Assembly (NCBI GenBank): GCA_037389465.1
Contig: JAZARR010000032.1
Coordinates: 1,984,001 to 2,048,000 of the forward strand
Source of the DNA: Baylisascaris procyonis
Taxonomy: Eukaryota; Nematoda; Chromadorea; Rhabditida; Ascarididae
Reading direction: 5' to 3'
Length of the DNA: 64,000 bases
Numbering within the stretch: position 1 is the stretch's first letter; each line of letters opens with the position of its first letter. The position numbers and the translations under genes were made by a program. The notes beneath the pieces were generated by a model. The model saw only the letters and a program-made list of their open reading frames with translations, did no database searches and was not told the DNA's origin. Positions 1 through 10,773 of this stretch are shown here, piece after piece.

Positions 1-300
1 TATACATGACAGGACAGACTTTCAAGTCTAATTGGAAATCGAGCTCGAGATGACACAAATCTTAGAAAACTCCTGACACATGCGGGGTATCGAACCTGCG
101 ACCTGATGGTTTGAAGTCGCACGCATTATCCACTGTGCCACGCAGCTACGCGTGTTTGCACTGTTTGCGCACGCCAATAGCTAAGACCTAGTGAATGTAT
201 ACTATGCGTTGTATTATCAGAAAGATAAAGCTATTTTTATTCGTTTCGTGTTCTTTTTTTCGCCTAGGACTGTGAAAATCAGCTACGGTCTTACTTCATT
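1..300 (-). repeat. tRNA-derived SINE, partial copy at window edge
   Basis: About 300 bases here match a second copy at 13690-13985 almost throughout. On the minus strand, about 75-151 looks like a tRNA: an A-box-like stretch (TGGCACAGTGGATAATGCG) is followed by a good B box (GGTTCGATACC). The anticodon stem no longer pairs, so this is a tRNA-derived retroposon head and not a working tRNA. The better preserved copy has a CTTCGAA loop, which suggests a tRNA-Arg(TCG) ancestor; this is inference. The element runs off the left edge of the window. Confidence 0.7.
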
Positions 301-783
301 TTCCATTTAGACCTAGCTTTACTTCATATCTCCTTCACTTCCCATCTCCACTTTGCCCCTCACTTCCCTCTCCTCAGCTGAAAAAGGAGTAAGATGGCAA
401 GCTTTATTTTTTTAGATTAATCAAGCAGTATATTAAATCAATCTCTAAGCTCTTAAACGTGCTAACCAGAACAGCATAAATTTCTTAATTTTTTGAAGTT
501 TTCATAAAAAGAAGAACCAAATGTAGACACAGTAATTTACCCATATTTTTACCAATATGGGTAAAAATTTTGCAGAGAGTTGCCCGCTTAAGTGACTGAA
601 AAAAGTGAAGAGCTCAAAAATTGCAAAGCTGGTTTTGTTCAATGCGTTAAATTCAAACGTAGACATTGTTCGGATCTAATTTCAATTCGAACGGATCTAA
701 TCAAAAAGATTGCTAATAATATAGGTAAAGGTGAACGGATAGTTAAACGGATCACTTAAAAACATTTCAAGGTTTTCAATTCA

Positions 784-885
784 ATTCAATATGACTCAGT
801 TCAGTTTATTCGTTTTGCTGCTTTAGATGACAAATCTCATAGCAATTACAACCGATTTTTGAAGGAACCAAATTCTTCATAACTA
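784..885. repeat. Fragment of the SINE-associated repeat
   Basis: This stretch shares the words CAGTTCAGT, TATTCGTTT, ACAAATCTCATAGCA and CCGATTTTTGAAGGAAC with the repeat cluster at 13430-13500. It is a diverged dispersed copy of the non-tRNA body of the same family. No coding potential was seen. Confidence 0.65.
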
Positions 886-1095
886 GAAATGCCCCATATA
901 ATGGGAGAAGTTTATTTTGCTCATCCATATTTATCTTGAGGTATTTGACGTTCATTGAATGATTTCCTGAGGTCTTCCTGGTCTTTCTGGATTTTCAGTT
1001 CTGCAGTTCTTTCTGGTAGACTTGCAATCAATGAAAAAGAGCTGGAATTACAATTCTAGAGCTAAAAACCCCTGGGAACATATTATTAACGAACG

Positions 1096-2436
1096 TCAGC
1101 TAACGCTTGAAGGTGCACTAAATAGCTGGAATAGGTTGAAAGCATATAGAGTGAAATTTGAAGGCATTCACTTCAGCATCCATTTCAAAGAAATTTTACT
1201 CTTACTTCAGCAGGGGCATTGTTGGTGACCTCAAGTGGTGGTTGTTCTGGTGGAGCCGGTTGATCTAGGTTTAGTTCAACGTCCACTTCACTAGCTGCAA
1301 TTCTCGTCGAACTTGTAACTGGAAACATTGGCTTCTGAAATCGTTTGCCATTGAAAATAAAATGAAATAAAATAAAAATGCTGCATCTGTTGATCAAGAA
1401 AACTGGACTTCTATATGAATGCTAATTATTGAGACGGTAGAAATCTTTAACAGATTATTTTAGACTTGAGTGAATTATATAAAGTGAGAAAACTCATAGT
1501 GCAAATAATTGCCATCTGAGTTTTCATAATGGCTCCAATAAGGAAGCATACAATTGCAGCTATTCATCGAGAAGAAATTTATAAACGGTAAAATATAAAT
1601 ATGCATAAGTAATGAAATGAAATTTTTTGGAACGATCATTGATGCCATGTGAATCCAACTTAGGCTAAACCTAAACTAGAATGGATCGATCGATCATCGA
1701 TCCTCATCAAATCATTCCATCTCCTTATCATTGATAATATGTCTATGTATTAAATCCGTAAGAAATGTTCGGGAAAATGGATACAATGGTAAGAAAATAC
1801 CTCTGGATAGGAAATAATCGCCGCACAATTTGGGTCATATTCATCTGGAAGGTCATCTTTTTTCTTCCGTATACAAGTGACAACGTATATTGTTGTCACC
1901 ATGAATGCACATAGCTGAAATTTAGCTTCAAAAAGTCACCTTCCGCTCTTGAATTCCATCATGAAAAGTCGTTGCTTAAAAAAAAAAAAAAACCAAAAAC
2001 CTCCACCATAGACCTAGGTGAACGCTATTGGATTTGCTTCCATAGCTCTTTTTCGTCCCGACTTCATTCACCATCCAGGTTTTTTCGACAATGCGGCATT
2101 AATGCTCCGATGGGAATACGTGATAGTTGAAAGTTGGATGAAGCTAAACTTGTACGGTTAAAGTGAGCCGATTTATGATGGAGTCATACCCGCGAAATTG
2201 GATGGGAAATCATTGCCGTACCCATTCGCCTTTTCTCTTGCTTCCTGAGATTTGTTATGATGGAAGCGTGCTCCACGGGCGCTTCTAGCTTTAAGCATCT
2301 GCGCCTTGATTATTTGCCGATTCAAATAATATAAGTAAATATAATGAAAACAAACCTGAACTACTATAACAATATATGGCCATATTAATCCATTCATATT
2401 TGAACACATTCGCTTCCAACAGGTGTACCTTATAAG
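1096..2436 (-). CDS. Putative single-pass membrane protein, 3' four exons
   Basis: Read on the minus strand, the exons are 2356-2436 (27 codons), 1801-1914 (38), 1206-1334 (43) and 1096-1125 (10 with TGA). All junctions are phase 0 with good signals: TACAG acceptor and CAG|gtttgt donor, TTTCAG and GAG|gtattt, TTTCAG and GAA|gtaaga, then TTCCAG. The first two exons join inside one hydrophobic segment, running from LIWPYIVIVV across the junction to TTIYVVTC. It is followed by a basic stop-transfer run (IRKKK), then an acidic, proline-rich tail (DDLPDEYDPN; PAPPEQPP). This suggests a transmembrane protein with a cytosolic C-terminus of about 80 residues. The 5' end is uncertain. An in-frame ATG lies at 2407-2409, but exon 2356-2436 begins with an acceptor-like site, so further exons are possible. 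I do not recognise the family. Confidence 0.6.
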
Positions 2437-3361
2437 CTGTACAACTATCTAAACAATGATAAGCGAGGAAAGGTCAAACAACCTTAAATAGCTTTTTTCG
2501 GTATTATATGCAAATCGAAATTTGCAAATTTTATGCAAATGAAGTAATCATTATGCAAAATATGACCGTCCGCTTGCAATATTAGTCGACTTTACGTAAA
2601 TAAAAATCGCATTTATAAAAAAAAAATAAAAAAATTGCATATTTTTCACGAATTTTAAAAATAATTTCGCTTACAAATATTTAACTCACAAACGTTACAA
2701 CGATACGAATTCTGGACGATGAATAGAATATGGTGAAGACGATGCTTCATTCTAGCTGTTTTTTTTTTTTCATCCAGGTAGGATTTTTCATCGCTGTATT
2801 TCCTTTCGATCGATGAGCTAAATGTTGTTTTCCATCGACTAGAAGGGAGAGATCTTTGGCCTGCATATTCCTTGTTCATGTTCGTTCAGCAATTCATGCG
2901 AGTGTGCCAATTTTATTTCTTTGTTTACTAAGATAAATGAGGATAGTTGGATTCACCTCGAGATGGAGTAATGCACCATCGAACATCAACTTTTTTGGGC
3001 ATTAATATGGAACCGCAAAGGGTTTATAGACGATCCAGTGTCCGGTTGTGACAAGGTGAAAGTATCTCTTTTCACTGCATAACCTCGATATCATATAGCC
3101 TATCGGAGATCGAAGGTAGCGATCTTAAACTTTATAAGAATAATTTTGTTATAATGCCATTCGCTTTCGACTTACTGCCTCGAGCAAATCTTTTTAGCTT
3201 CCGTTATGCTCGCTTTAAATGTTCCTTGTCACTCTACGTGATCGACAAATCTTATATGCTATAGAAACCCTAAGGAATTTAGTTTCAATTTAAAAGATTC
3301 TCTCTATTGCAAAAAAGAGAAAAGGATTCTGAATTGATAAATGTTCGGGATCTGTCGATGT

Positions 3362-3363
<2 letters not shown>

Positions 3364-3425
<62 letters not shown>
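3364..3425. repeat. (TA)n microsatellite
   Basis: This is an uninterrupted TA run of about 62 bp. The surrounding 2437-3890 holds no gene that I can support. Confidence 0.97.
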
Positions 3426-3428
<3 letters not shown>

Positions 3429-3890
3429 GCAGCATTATTCTCTTTTTTTGTTTAACCTATGGAGATCATTATGACCACATCAAGTTCGCGTTGAATGCCA
3501 GAATTGCCTTTGCTGACATTTGATTTTTGCTTGGCCATCTGAAATCTTTGGCGTTTTTAAGTGTCCTTTCATACCAAAAACATATACCATTGTAGCCCGT
3601 ACATTATTAAGGAGAGATAGTGTAATTCATTAAAATATTTTCCTTACTACCTAACTATCTTTAAGAGTTCTGCTGGCGCTGCATTCTCTTAATTAAACGA
3701 TGAAAGAAACACTTATACGTCGTGACTTAGTTGGAGGTATATTATTTTAAAACCATCGAGGATATTAATAGTCCTTAATAATGTTTTCTTCGGAAATTTA
3801 TGTTTGCAATTGTTCATATTTTAGGCATACTATTGCATTGGCCGATATATTTTAGCATTTACTGTTTAAAAAATCATTGAACAAGAAAAT

Positions 3891-4090
3891 GGGCTGCTGT
3901 GATGGTCATTATATTCCACGAATATGATGTGATCGATTATGGGCTGTTCTTGTGGTCACTATATTCCACGAATATGATCTGATCGATTATGGGCTCTTGT
4001 GGTAGCCACTATATTTCACGAATATGATCTGATCAATTATGGGCTGCTGTGATGGTCACTATATTCCTCGAATGTGATCTGATCGCTTAT
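3891..4090. repeat. Tandem repeat, four 50-bp units
   Basis: Four consecutive units of exactly 50 bp start at 3891, 3941, 3991 and 4041. Each begins GGGCT, carries a CACTATATTCCACGAATATGA-like core, and ends in GATC-ATTAT or a close variant. Units differ by only a few substitutions. The array lies just downstream of the minus-strand frame ending at 4115. Confidence 0.95.
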
Positions 4091-4114
4091 AGAGTGGTTT
4101 GTTTCTTGAATGCA

Positions 4115-5112
4115 TCATATACACGCAATGAAATACAGCGGGAGAGATTTGAAGTGAGCACGGCGAGTTTTTCTGGACGCCATTAACGAAATAGACGAAT
4201 CATCCGGGTGAGTGTATATCGTTTTCTTTCGGTTATCGGCACTTCCACGTCTGTGTTGATTATTATGGTGCCGATAGTCATCTTCGATATGGTCTCCAAC
4301 GGGAAGATCTAAGGTGGACAGTGGATATTTCTACTCGTTAACGATTAACAAACTGAGCTGGTCTCAGCAATAAACCTCACCACCCCTTCCCTCCCCTTCA
4401 CCACCCCGCCCCCTTCTCCTCCTTTGCCAAGTCTTTAACGTTTGTCCCGATAGCAATCAACAAATGTTTTCTTGTGATAAGAGATGCGTTGTGATAATGC
4501 AACGTGCAGTACAAATTAGCACAGCGTGGAAACAGCACTAAATGTAAATTACCTATTATTTCCAATGAAGCAATGTCCAAGTATCACAATTGAAAAACGG
4601 AGTAGCGCCGAAAAATGAGCGTTGATTTTTTTTTTTTCAACTTCCTGAGTGCATTTCTCCGATGTCCGATCTTATTCTTGAAGGACGTTGTAAATGTAGT
4701 CTTTCTTCTGGATGATGTTTATTTTAACAAGCTTTTTTCCATACATGTGATAGCCAAATGGCGTCTTTCTCCTTGCTGAAAATATTTGCACTTGTGAACA
4801 GCACTTTGAGAACATTTCGTATAAGTGGGAATCAGAAACAATTACCAAAACATCGGTAATCGAGTTCTAATTCGATGAAAATTAACCACAAGGCAAGGCT
4901 TTTTGCATTAATCAAAAATATTTAAATTCTATTTAATGAACAAACACATAATGAATAATTCTTTGATAGGTCTTCGTTCAATAATTATATACAATGCTTA
5001 TTCTCCTCGTAAGCTTATGATTTGCATCGATTTTCTGAATAAGAGATGGTGAAAATATTGATTCACCTCTATTCAACCTATTAAACACATCACGATCCTC
5101 GAAATTTCCAAC
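4115..5112 (-). CDS. Unidentified gene fragment, two exons
   Basis: On the minus strand, exon 5067-5112 (TTTCAG acceptor, AGAG|gtgaat donor) ends in phase 1. It joins exon 4115-4308, whose acceptor (CCACCTTAG) opens in phase 1 and which stays open for 63 codons to TGA. The product is hydrophilic and rich in His, Arg, Asp and Ser (HHNNQHRRGS; YTHPDDSS), with a short hydrophobic end (LPLYFIACI). No start exon was found, and the last exon could splice on instead of ending at the stop. It may be an upstream part of the membrane gene at 1096-2436, but the phases do not prove this. No function is assigned. Confidence 0.4.
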
Positions 5113-6012
5113 CTGAAATCGAATTGATTAATGCAATGAATGTGCAATGCTGCTTGTTGCATCTTATAAATACTGTCCCTATAGAAGTCATATAAATGGT
5201 CTGAAATTCATTCGTTTATTTCAATTGCAATTTCAGAAGATCATTTTCAATGATCCACATACGACTACGTTGAACTATATGAATAAAAATTATTTGAAAG
5301 AAACGACAGAAATATTTGATCGCTAATATTATCCGTTGAAGTACAATATAATTGCCTTTAAGAAAAATGATATGTTTATCTAGTTGCAATAAATCCCGAA
5401 TACAGCATTACAGCCTCAATGCATTCGTCCTCTTCGTTTCAACATATCTTCGGCTATAATTCATTATTCATTTCAACATTTTAAGTGAATATTATTAGCG
5501 TATAAAGTCTGGAAAAAAAGTAATATTGGTATTCAGTAACTTTTTTCTAAAGAGAAACGTATTCAACGCCATGGCGAATAGATGTAAGTATGAAATCGGC
5601 CTTTCAGCATTTTACACTAGCAGTGTTTCAACTCGTTTGAATTTTTTTTTTTAGCGTTTATGTAAATCAAATTTTTTTTTGAAGGAAATCTCACTGAAAA
5701 TCATAAATAAGGTCTTTCATATGCAAATTTATTTGAAGTAATCAAGAGCTGTAACAGTGAAAAATGAGTTAAACCTTGAAAGGCTTTTGTTTTTCTCTAT
5801 GATGTTCAATAATAGAATAGAAGCACTTCTTGGTACTTAAAGCAAAATTGTTTTTGAAGTACTTTAGGACAGTCAGCAATCAGACGTTTTCCGTTTATCA
5901 ACTGATTGCATTATGTGTACTCTAGCCGACTTTTTAAATGCAGTGAAGGGGTAGAAAAATTGTAATTTAAACGGATCGATGAAATCATTCATCGTTCCCT
6001 CATCGAATCATT
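5113..6012. other. Intergenic, nothing firm
   Basis: This is AT-rich sequence between two minus-strand genes. The only exon-like object is a short plus-strand stretch at about 5553-5584 between a TTCTAAAG acceptor-like site and a strong GTAAGTAT donor. I could not extend it into a gene. Confidence 0.5.
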
Positions 6013-6271
6013 TTAGGGGCAGGCGAGGTGGGGGGAGGGATTGCATAAATGTGAGAATGGGATTAAACGAACATTGAAATTATATTTTCTCTTGAATGCC
6101 GAGTAGTATTGACTAACAATCCCACATATGCAATGTTTCTTTAGTTGCAGAAAGCCAACATCACTTGCCAACAGTAAGAAATCAACAATAACTTTCAATT
6201 CATTCACATGCTGAAATCGAAGCAAAAGCTTCTTTATTTTAAATTAATAAGTCGCATAATCTTTGGCAAAA

Positions 6272-6329
<58 letters not shown>

Positions 6330-7515
6330 TGTTCAGATGCTGCAAATTTATGGAAATATTCTTTCTTATGAGAAAAAAAAAGAAAATATCAATCAAAATG
6401 AGTCTTATATCCATCATATAACTCCCAAAATTTTCGTCGCCGATATATAAATGCCACTGTACTGCTCTCATTGAACGTTGTCGCTAATATGCCTAAAGAA
6501 AGGTGGAGTCGATGTTTTCACTTCGAAAAGTAGCTTTTTTCATCGCCTTAATCGCCAATCATATTCCTCATGGATTCATATCTTTACTTCTATAAATCCC
6601 TACCTTTCAAAAAACAACAACAACAAGAACAACAAAAAATAACCGCATTACATTGTAGAGATGATTGCATAGTTGTATTTCAATTTTATTCTTTAGATCC
6701 TCTAAATAACTTAAGTGAAAATATTTTCCAAAAGCGATTAATTGACGTATATAAGCACTATTAGTGTGTATCGCATCGAGAACGAACGCTTCCGTATAAA
6801 CAAAGACGAGTATCTAAAATATATAACTTCATTCTAGATAAGACATGGACGTAAGCAAATAGTAGATACACGGCTATTGATATCTATGAAAAAAAAGACT
6901 TATAATAGCTCCTAGGAGTTATTAGGTAGTTTCCGCTGACGTATTTTTCGAAAAGGTATCTGCATAAAACAACAATAAACGCAACCTTATGATAGCTTTT
7001 TGCACGGAAATAAAATAACATGAATATTAGTAGTAATAATAATCTTCACTCTCATATTCATTGGGAAAGTTTGTTTTTTTTTTTTTTTTTGCAAATTCTT
7101 ATGGACGATAAAAATTTTTTAGTATGATGTGGATTGCGACGTATATGAATTGTTGGATAATAGTGAACCTGTTCAACAACAGCAAACGTGAATTCCAAAT
7201 AGCATTCTGAAGATGGGCTATCTTCGTCGTGAAATTGCTTGCGAAAACGTGGAGATGAGAGAAACAATAGATGCTTTGACGTTTCCAACTCTCCATCCAC
7301 GCAGATCAATTTATAGTCACTATAATCAAAACATGGAAAGATGAAAGACGAAACGCTCTTAGCTCGATAATTCAGCAGGTTAAGTTGAAGCAAACAGGAA
7401 TGTAATGAATTGAGAGGAGGAGCTGGAGGGAAGGTGGGGGATGAACAAATATGTTGAAAGGTGAGAGCAGTGAAGCAGATATTCAGGAAGTTATGTTGCC
7501 AACGACTATAAAATT

Positions 7516-7580
<65 letters not shown>

Positions 7581-8803
7581 TTGAATTTGATGTACTACTT
7601 CTTAAAATTCTTTTAAAAAGTTCTCGACAATTGTCAATTTTCCAAAGAAAAGTTTCACTTCTAAGAATGCCACTAAGACCGATAATTTAATCAGCACGAA
7701 CGTGTGTCGAAATAAATGTGCGGTATGCGAGAAGACAACGAATGTATTATTTCATCTCATAGAATGCGCTGAATTTATTCAAAATAAGAAAATATTTTGG
7801 ATGCCAGTGATATTTTGGATGCTAGTTGACTTAGAGACCGAAAGATCTCAATTAGATCACCATAACCGATTATAAGAGTTTGTTTTAGGATAGGATCGTT
7901 ATATTTGAGAGGCATGATCTAGGGTTTCAGTTTAATGAACACAAATATCTTTTTTGAAAAGATTCATCAGGCATTAAATTTGCAAATGTGTGGATGAAGT
8001 TGTTCAAGACCATTAGCGCAACACCGAAGAAATATTTTGCTTGAGGTTTCGGGAGCACAACATGTGATCGTGTATAAATTCTTGATAATAGCCTAAGGCA
8101 CTGTCACGTCGATCGAAATGGTTTTATTCATGCTGCAATGTTCGTTTGAAGGAATGCACAGCTCAAAGGTCTCCATACTAAACAAGAGAGATCCTCATAA
8201 GTAACAATAAATAAACTTGCCGATGAGCATTTTCAATCGCCCGGCACCAATAATCGTTTTGACAAATAGTCGTTGAAGTTGATGAAAAGTTGTGAAAATT
8301 ACTTTCAAAGTCACTTATCGCAAACCTCATAATAATGGTTAGAATTATACGATTTCCTCAAACAATATGATGTGGAAAATATCTTAGTGGTTATATCATT
8401 TTTTGGCCCTTAAAACAAAGAAAGGCCAATATAGTAACGACCTCAAATCCGACTGACAGAATGTCATATGGCCAGCAAAATGCCAACACAAAAAAAAAAT
8501 AATCTGGCCAATAAGTTGTGCAGAAATTATATCACACTCCATCACAATGTCATTTTCCTTACTCATCTATATTTGCAGTAACTGCAACAAATAGCGTTCT
8601 CATAAACGTAATAGCGTATGAAGCAATGGTAGTTGTTGCCTTAAAAAGGGAAATTGAAGTTTTGGATAGAGGAATTGAAGGGTAATGTGCCATATATCTC
8701 TCTCCACTCACTGATAATTTTTAGTGCCCAATATGAAGATAGCATGCGTCTCGATATTTTTGCAGCGAGAGTGAAATTTAGCTCTTCTCAATCGTGATAT
8801 CAT
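6013..8803 (-). CDS. BTB/POZ domain protein
   Basis: Four minus-strand exons give a protein of about 200 residues: 8712-8803 (ATG, 30 codons + 2), 7169-7319 (1 + 50 codons), 6652-6813 (54) and 6013-6210 (65 + stop). Junction phases are 2, 0 and 0, with AG and GT at every boundary (for example CAG|gttcac and TTTTAG). Residues 32-110 follow the BTB fold: a strand with YKLICVDG, then the helix KHLLFLSSPRFRKQF, then the VFVYTEAF motif and IRQLIAFGKYF. These correspond to the family pattern of a protected surface, an 'LxxxSPYFRxxF' helix and an 'LxxLYTG' helix. A second helical stretch (LLLASDVGFLQLKKHC) continues as a BACK-like region. BTB proteins dimerise and often act as adaptors for Cullin-3 ligases; which role applies here is not shown. 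No MATH or Kelch domain is visible. The first exon is the least certain part. Intron 1 holds a (TA)n run. Confidence 0.8.
6273..6328. repeat. (TA)n microsatellite
   Basis: This is a perfect TA run of about 56 bp inside the intron between exons 3 and 4 of the BTB gene. Short poly-Ile/Tyr open frames across it are artefacts. Confidence 0.97.
7520..7579. repeat. (TA)n microsatellite
   Basis: This is a perfect TA run of about 60 bp inside the first intron of the BTB gene. Confidence 0.97.
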
Positions 8804-9154
8804 GGCGCATATGACAACAACATTGAAAATAAAAGCACCAAACGCAAATTACGCAAACTGCGCTTTATAATAGCATTTTGAATGCGCCATCTCTTTGAGT
8901 TAACATTGCTTGCGATCAAAAGTTTACGGATGAAATGTTTCCAATCTTTTTCGTATATGTGATAATAGTTTATTCGATGCTTTCAAAAAAAGCTAAAAAT
9001 AAATCGATGTTTTTTGGAAATACGCATATTGAGCATCGTTGTGGCGATAGTGCTCCTATCACCAGCAACTCTGACTTTTGTGGTTGCTAAAGCTGAAGAG
9101 ACATAGGGTAGCTAAACAGTCTATGAATAAAAATTCAAAAACGCGCTTACTAGC

Positions 9155-10773
9155 TCAATCCCTGCGCAACGTAGAATTTAAAAATTCCTGAAGGTTTTGA
9201 ATAGTTTTGTTCGTTTCTGCTCTCATCTTCTCATAAAGCTTGGTAGCTGGTAAATGGTGATGGAGATAAAGCAGGGTTTGGTCACAATGTGCATCCAGAT
9301 TATGCAAATATGTCTTCAAGGACGGTAAAGATATCATCGCGAAAGCCTTCAGATATCTGCCTAGGCGAAGTGTGAGCAAAACAATAGTTATCTCACTAAC
9401 CAGTCAATGACCGATTGCTGAAGATTTCATAGAGCCTCTTGTAGAATTTTGTCTCATGAGGAAGACGATATATTACGTTTTGATCAGTACTATTCGTATC
9501 TTTTATAGCACACACTTCTTCTGATGTAAAATCTGCAATTCGTCCAATTAACATTTCGACTGAATCCATCTTTTATTAGAAAACGCTCAACTTAATCAGA
9601 AATTTACGCTGCATCCATAGCAATTTACGCTCATCTTACCCTTTCGCGCCATCACTTAAATTGCGCATTATGTGTTTTTTACTCACCCACATCACATTCT
9701 CGCAAAGCATCTTGAGGAAATGAGGTTAGGCGATCATTTTCGATGATTTGAAATAGAAATTTGCATTCCTCAGCTAGGGGATGTTGCCGTTCGACAGTTC
9801 GCATCGGTTCGATTGTCAATTCCAATGAACAGTTATCAACGTTGTTGATCGTCGAATCTTGATATATTCGAGCATTCCTTCAAATGAAAAAAAAGAACTG
9901 CAAAACTCTGTCAAAAGAGCTAGCGAGATCATATGTGGCTTCTATATTTTCACCTATTAGCTCAATCGGTTTCAAAAATTTTTAAGTAATAGAACAAAAT
10001 GCGCAATATTTCGTTCATCTTTTAATTGCATCGATCGGTCGTATGAGCGTTCGGCAGGGTATTTGTGCCATTTCAACTTGGCCACTTAAAAATTGCAACC
10101 GAACGCAGATTTCATGCAAAAATTTTTTTTACATCTTCTAAATACGTCTGCGAATTTTTCAAAGCGCAATGGATACACAAAATTCTCTAGAGAAAGCCAT
10201 TCTTTGAACGCGTTATACCTATAAAATTCCGTAATTTCAGCTTCATATGCTCATGAATGATATGTGCTTGACAGCGACATACACACACACAGGCATGCAT
10301 ACTCTACATGAAGAAGACAACGCTAACCGAATCAAAATTTGCATATATTTTACAAATTTGCATGAAAATTTACGCTCCAAAGTGTTAATCTAATCTGCAT
10401 AGTGAAATTCAAACTGTCTAGCATGAGATTTGCATTTCCGCTTTATTTCTAAACACTTTTTCGAACGGAAATAGGCAAACAGCTGTCATCAATGAAATTA
10501 CTGCAAGTCAGGCGTACAATCAGAAATAAACACATCATCAAAAATCGATTTTTTTCTCTGTAAACGAAAAACGAAAACATTATCACATTTATTATAGACC
10601 ACTAACCATTCGTAAGAATCGAAACGGTATGACGTCATGAAGAAAATCGTTTCACCGAATGCAAGATTATCGCCTGAGGCAGGTATACACCATTGCGCTA
10701 TGAAAGTCATCGACTTTGGCAGTATTTCTTCAGTGATATAGGCAGCGATTCGCGTCGACGGTGTTTTCACCAT
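9155..10773 (-). CDS. Unidentified protein of about 277 residues, four exons
   Basis: Minus-strand exons are 10502-10773 (ATG, 90 codons + 2), 9691-9877 (1 + 62 codons), 9401-9569 (56 + 1) and 9155-9360 (2 + 67 codons + TGA). Phases are 2, 0 and 1 and all agree. The second donor is the least certain: GAT|gtgggt keeps frame, while the stronger G|gtgagt four bases further on does not. An acceptor-like TTCGTAG lies 3 nt before the ATG, as at spliced-leader sites. The N-terminal third looks like beta strands with aromatics (WLVVYNKCDNVFVFRLQRK). The middle has acidic helices and the C-terminal third is helical (YLHNLDAHCDQTLLYLHHH). There is no signal peptide or membrane segment. I do not recognise the family. 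The codon pattern and phase agreement support a real gene. Confidence 0.72.

Noticed and set aside
75..151. Functional tRNA gene on minus
   Set aside because: A and B boxes are present, but the anticodon stem does not pair and the block is part of a dispersed repeat.
2173..2355. Continuation of the membrane-protein frame past 2356
   Set aside because: The frame stays open, but CAG|gtttgt followed by a phase-0 TTTCAG exon completes the membrane span. Reading through gives a basic tail whose only donor leads to a stop in the next exon.
4378..4425. C-rich tract as a regulatory element
   Set aside because: It is only a low-complexity CCACCCC/CTCC run, and no gene start is nearby to connect it to.
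7600..7876. Plus-strand open frame of about 90 codons with several Cys
   Set aside because: It has no start or splice context and lies in the first intron of the minus-strand BTB gene. Chance is the simpler explanation.
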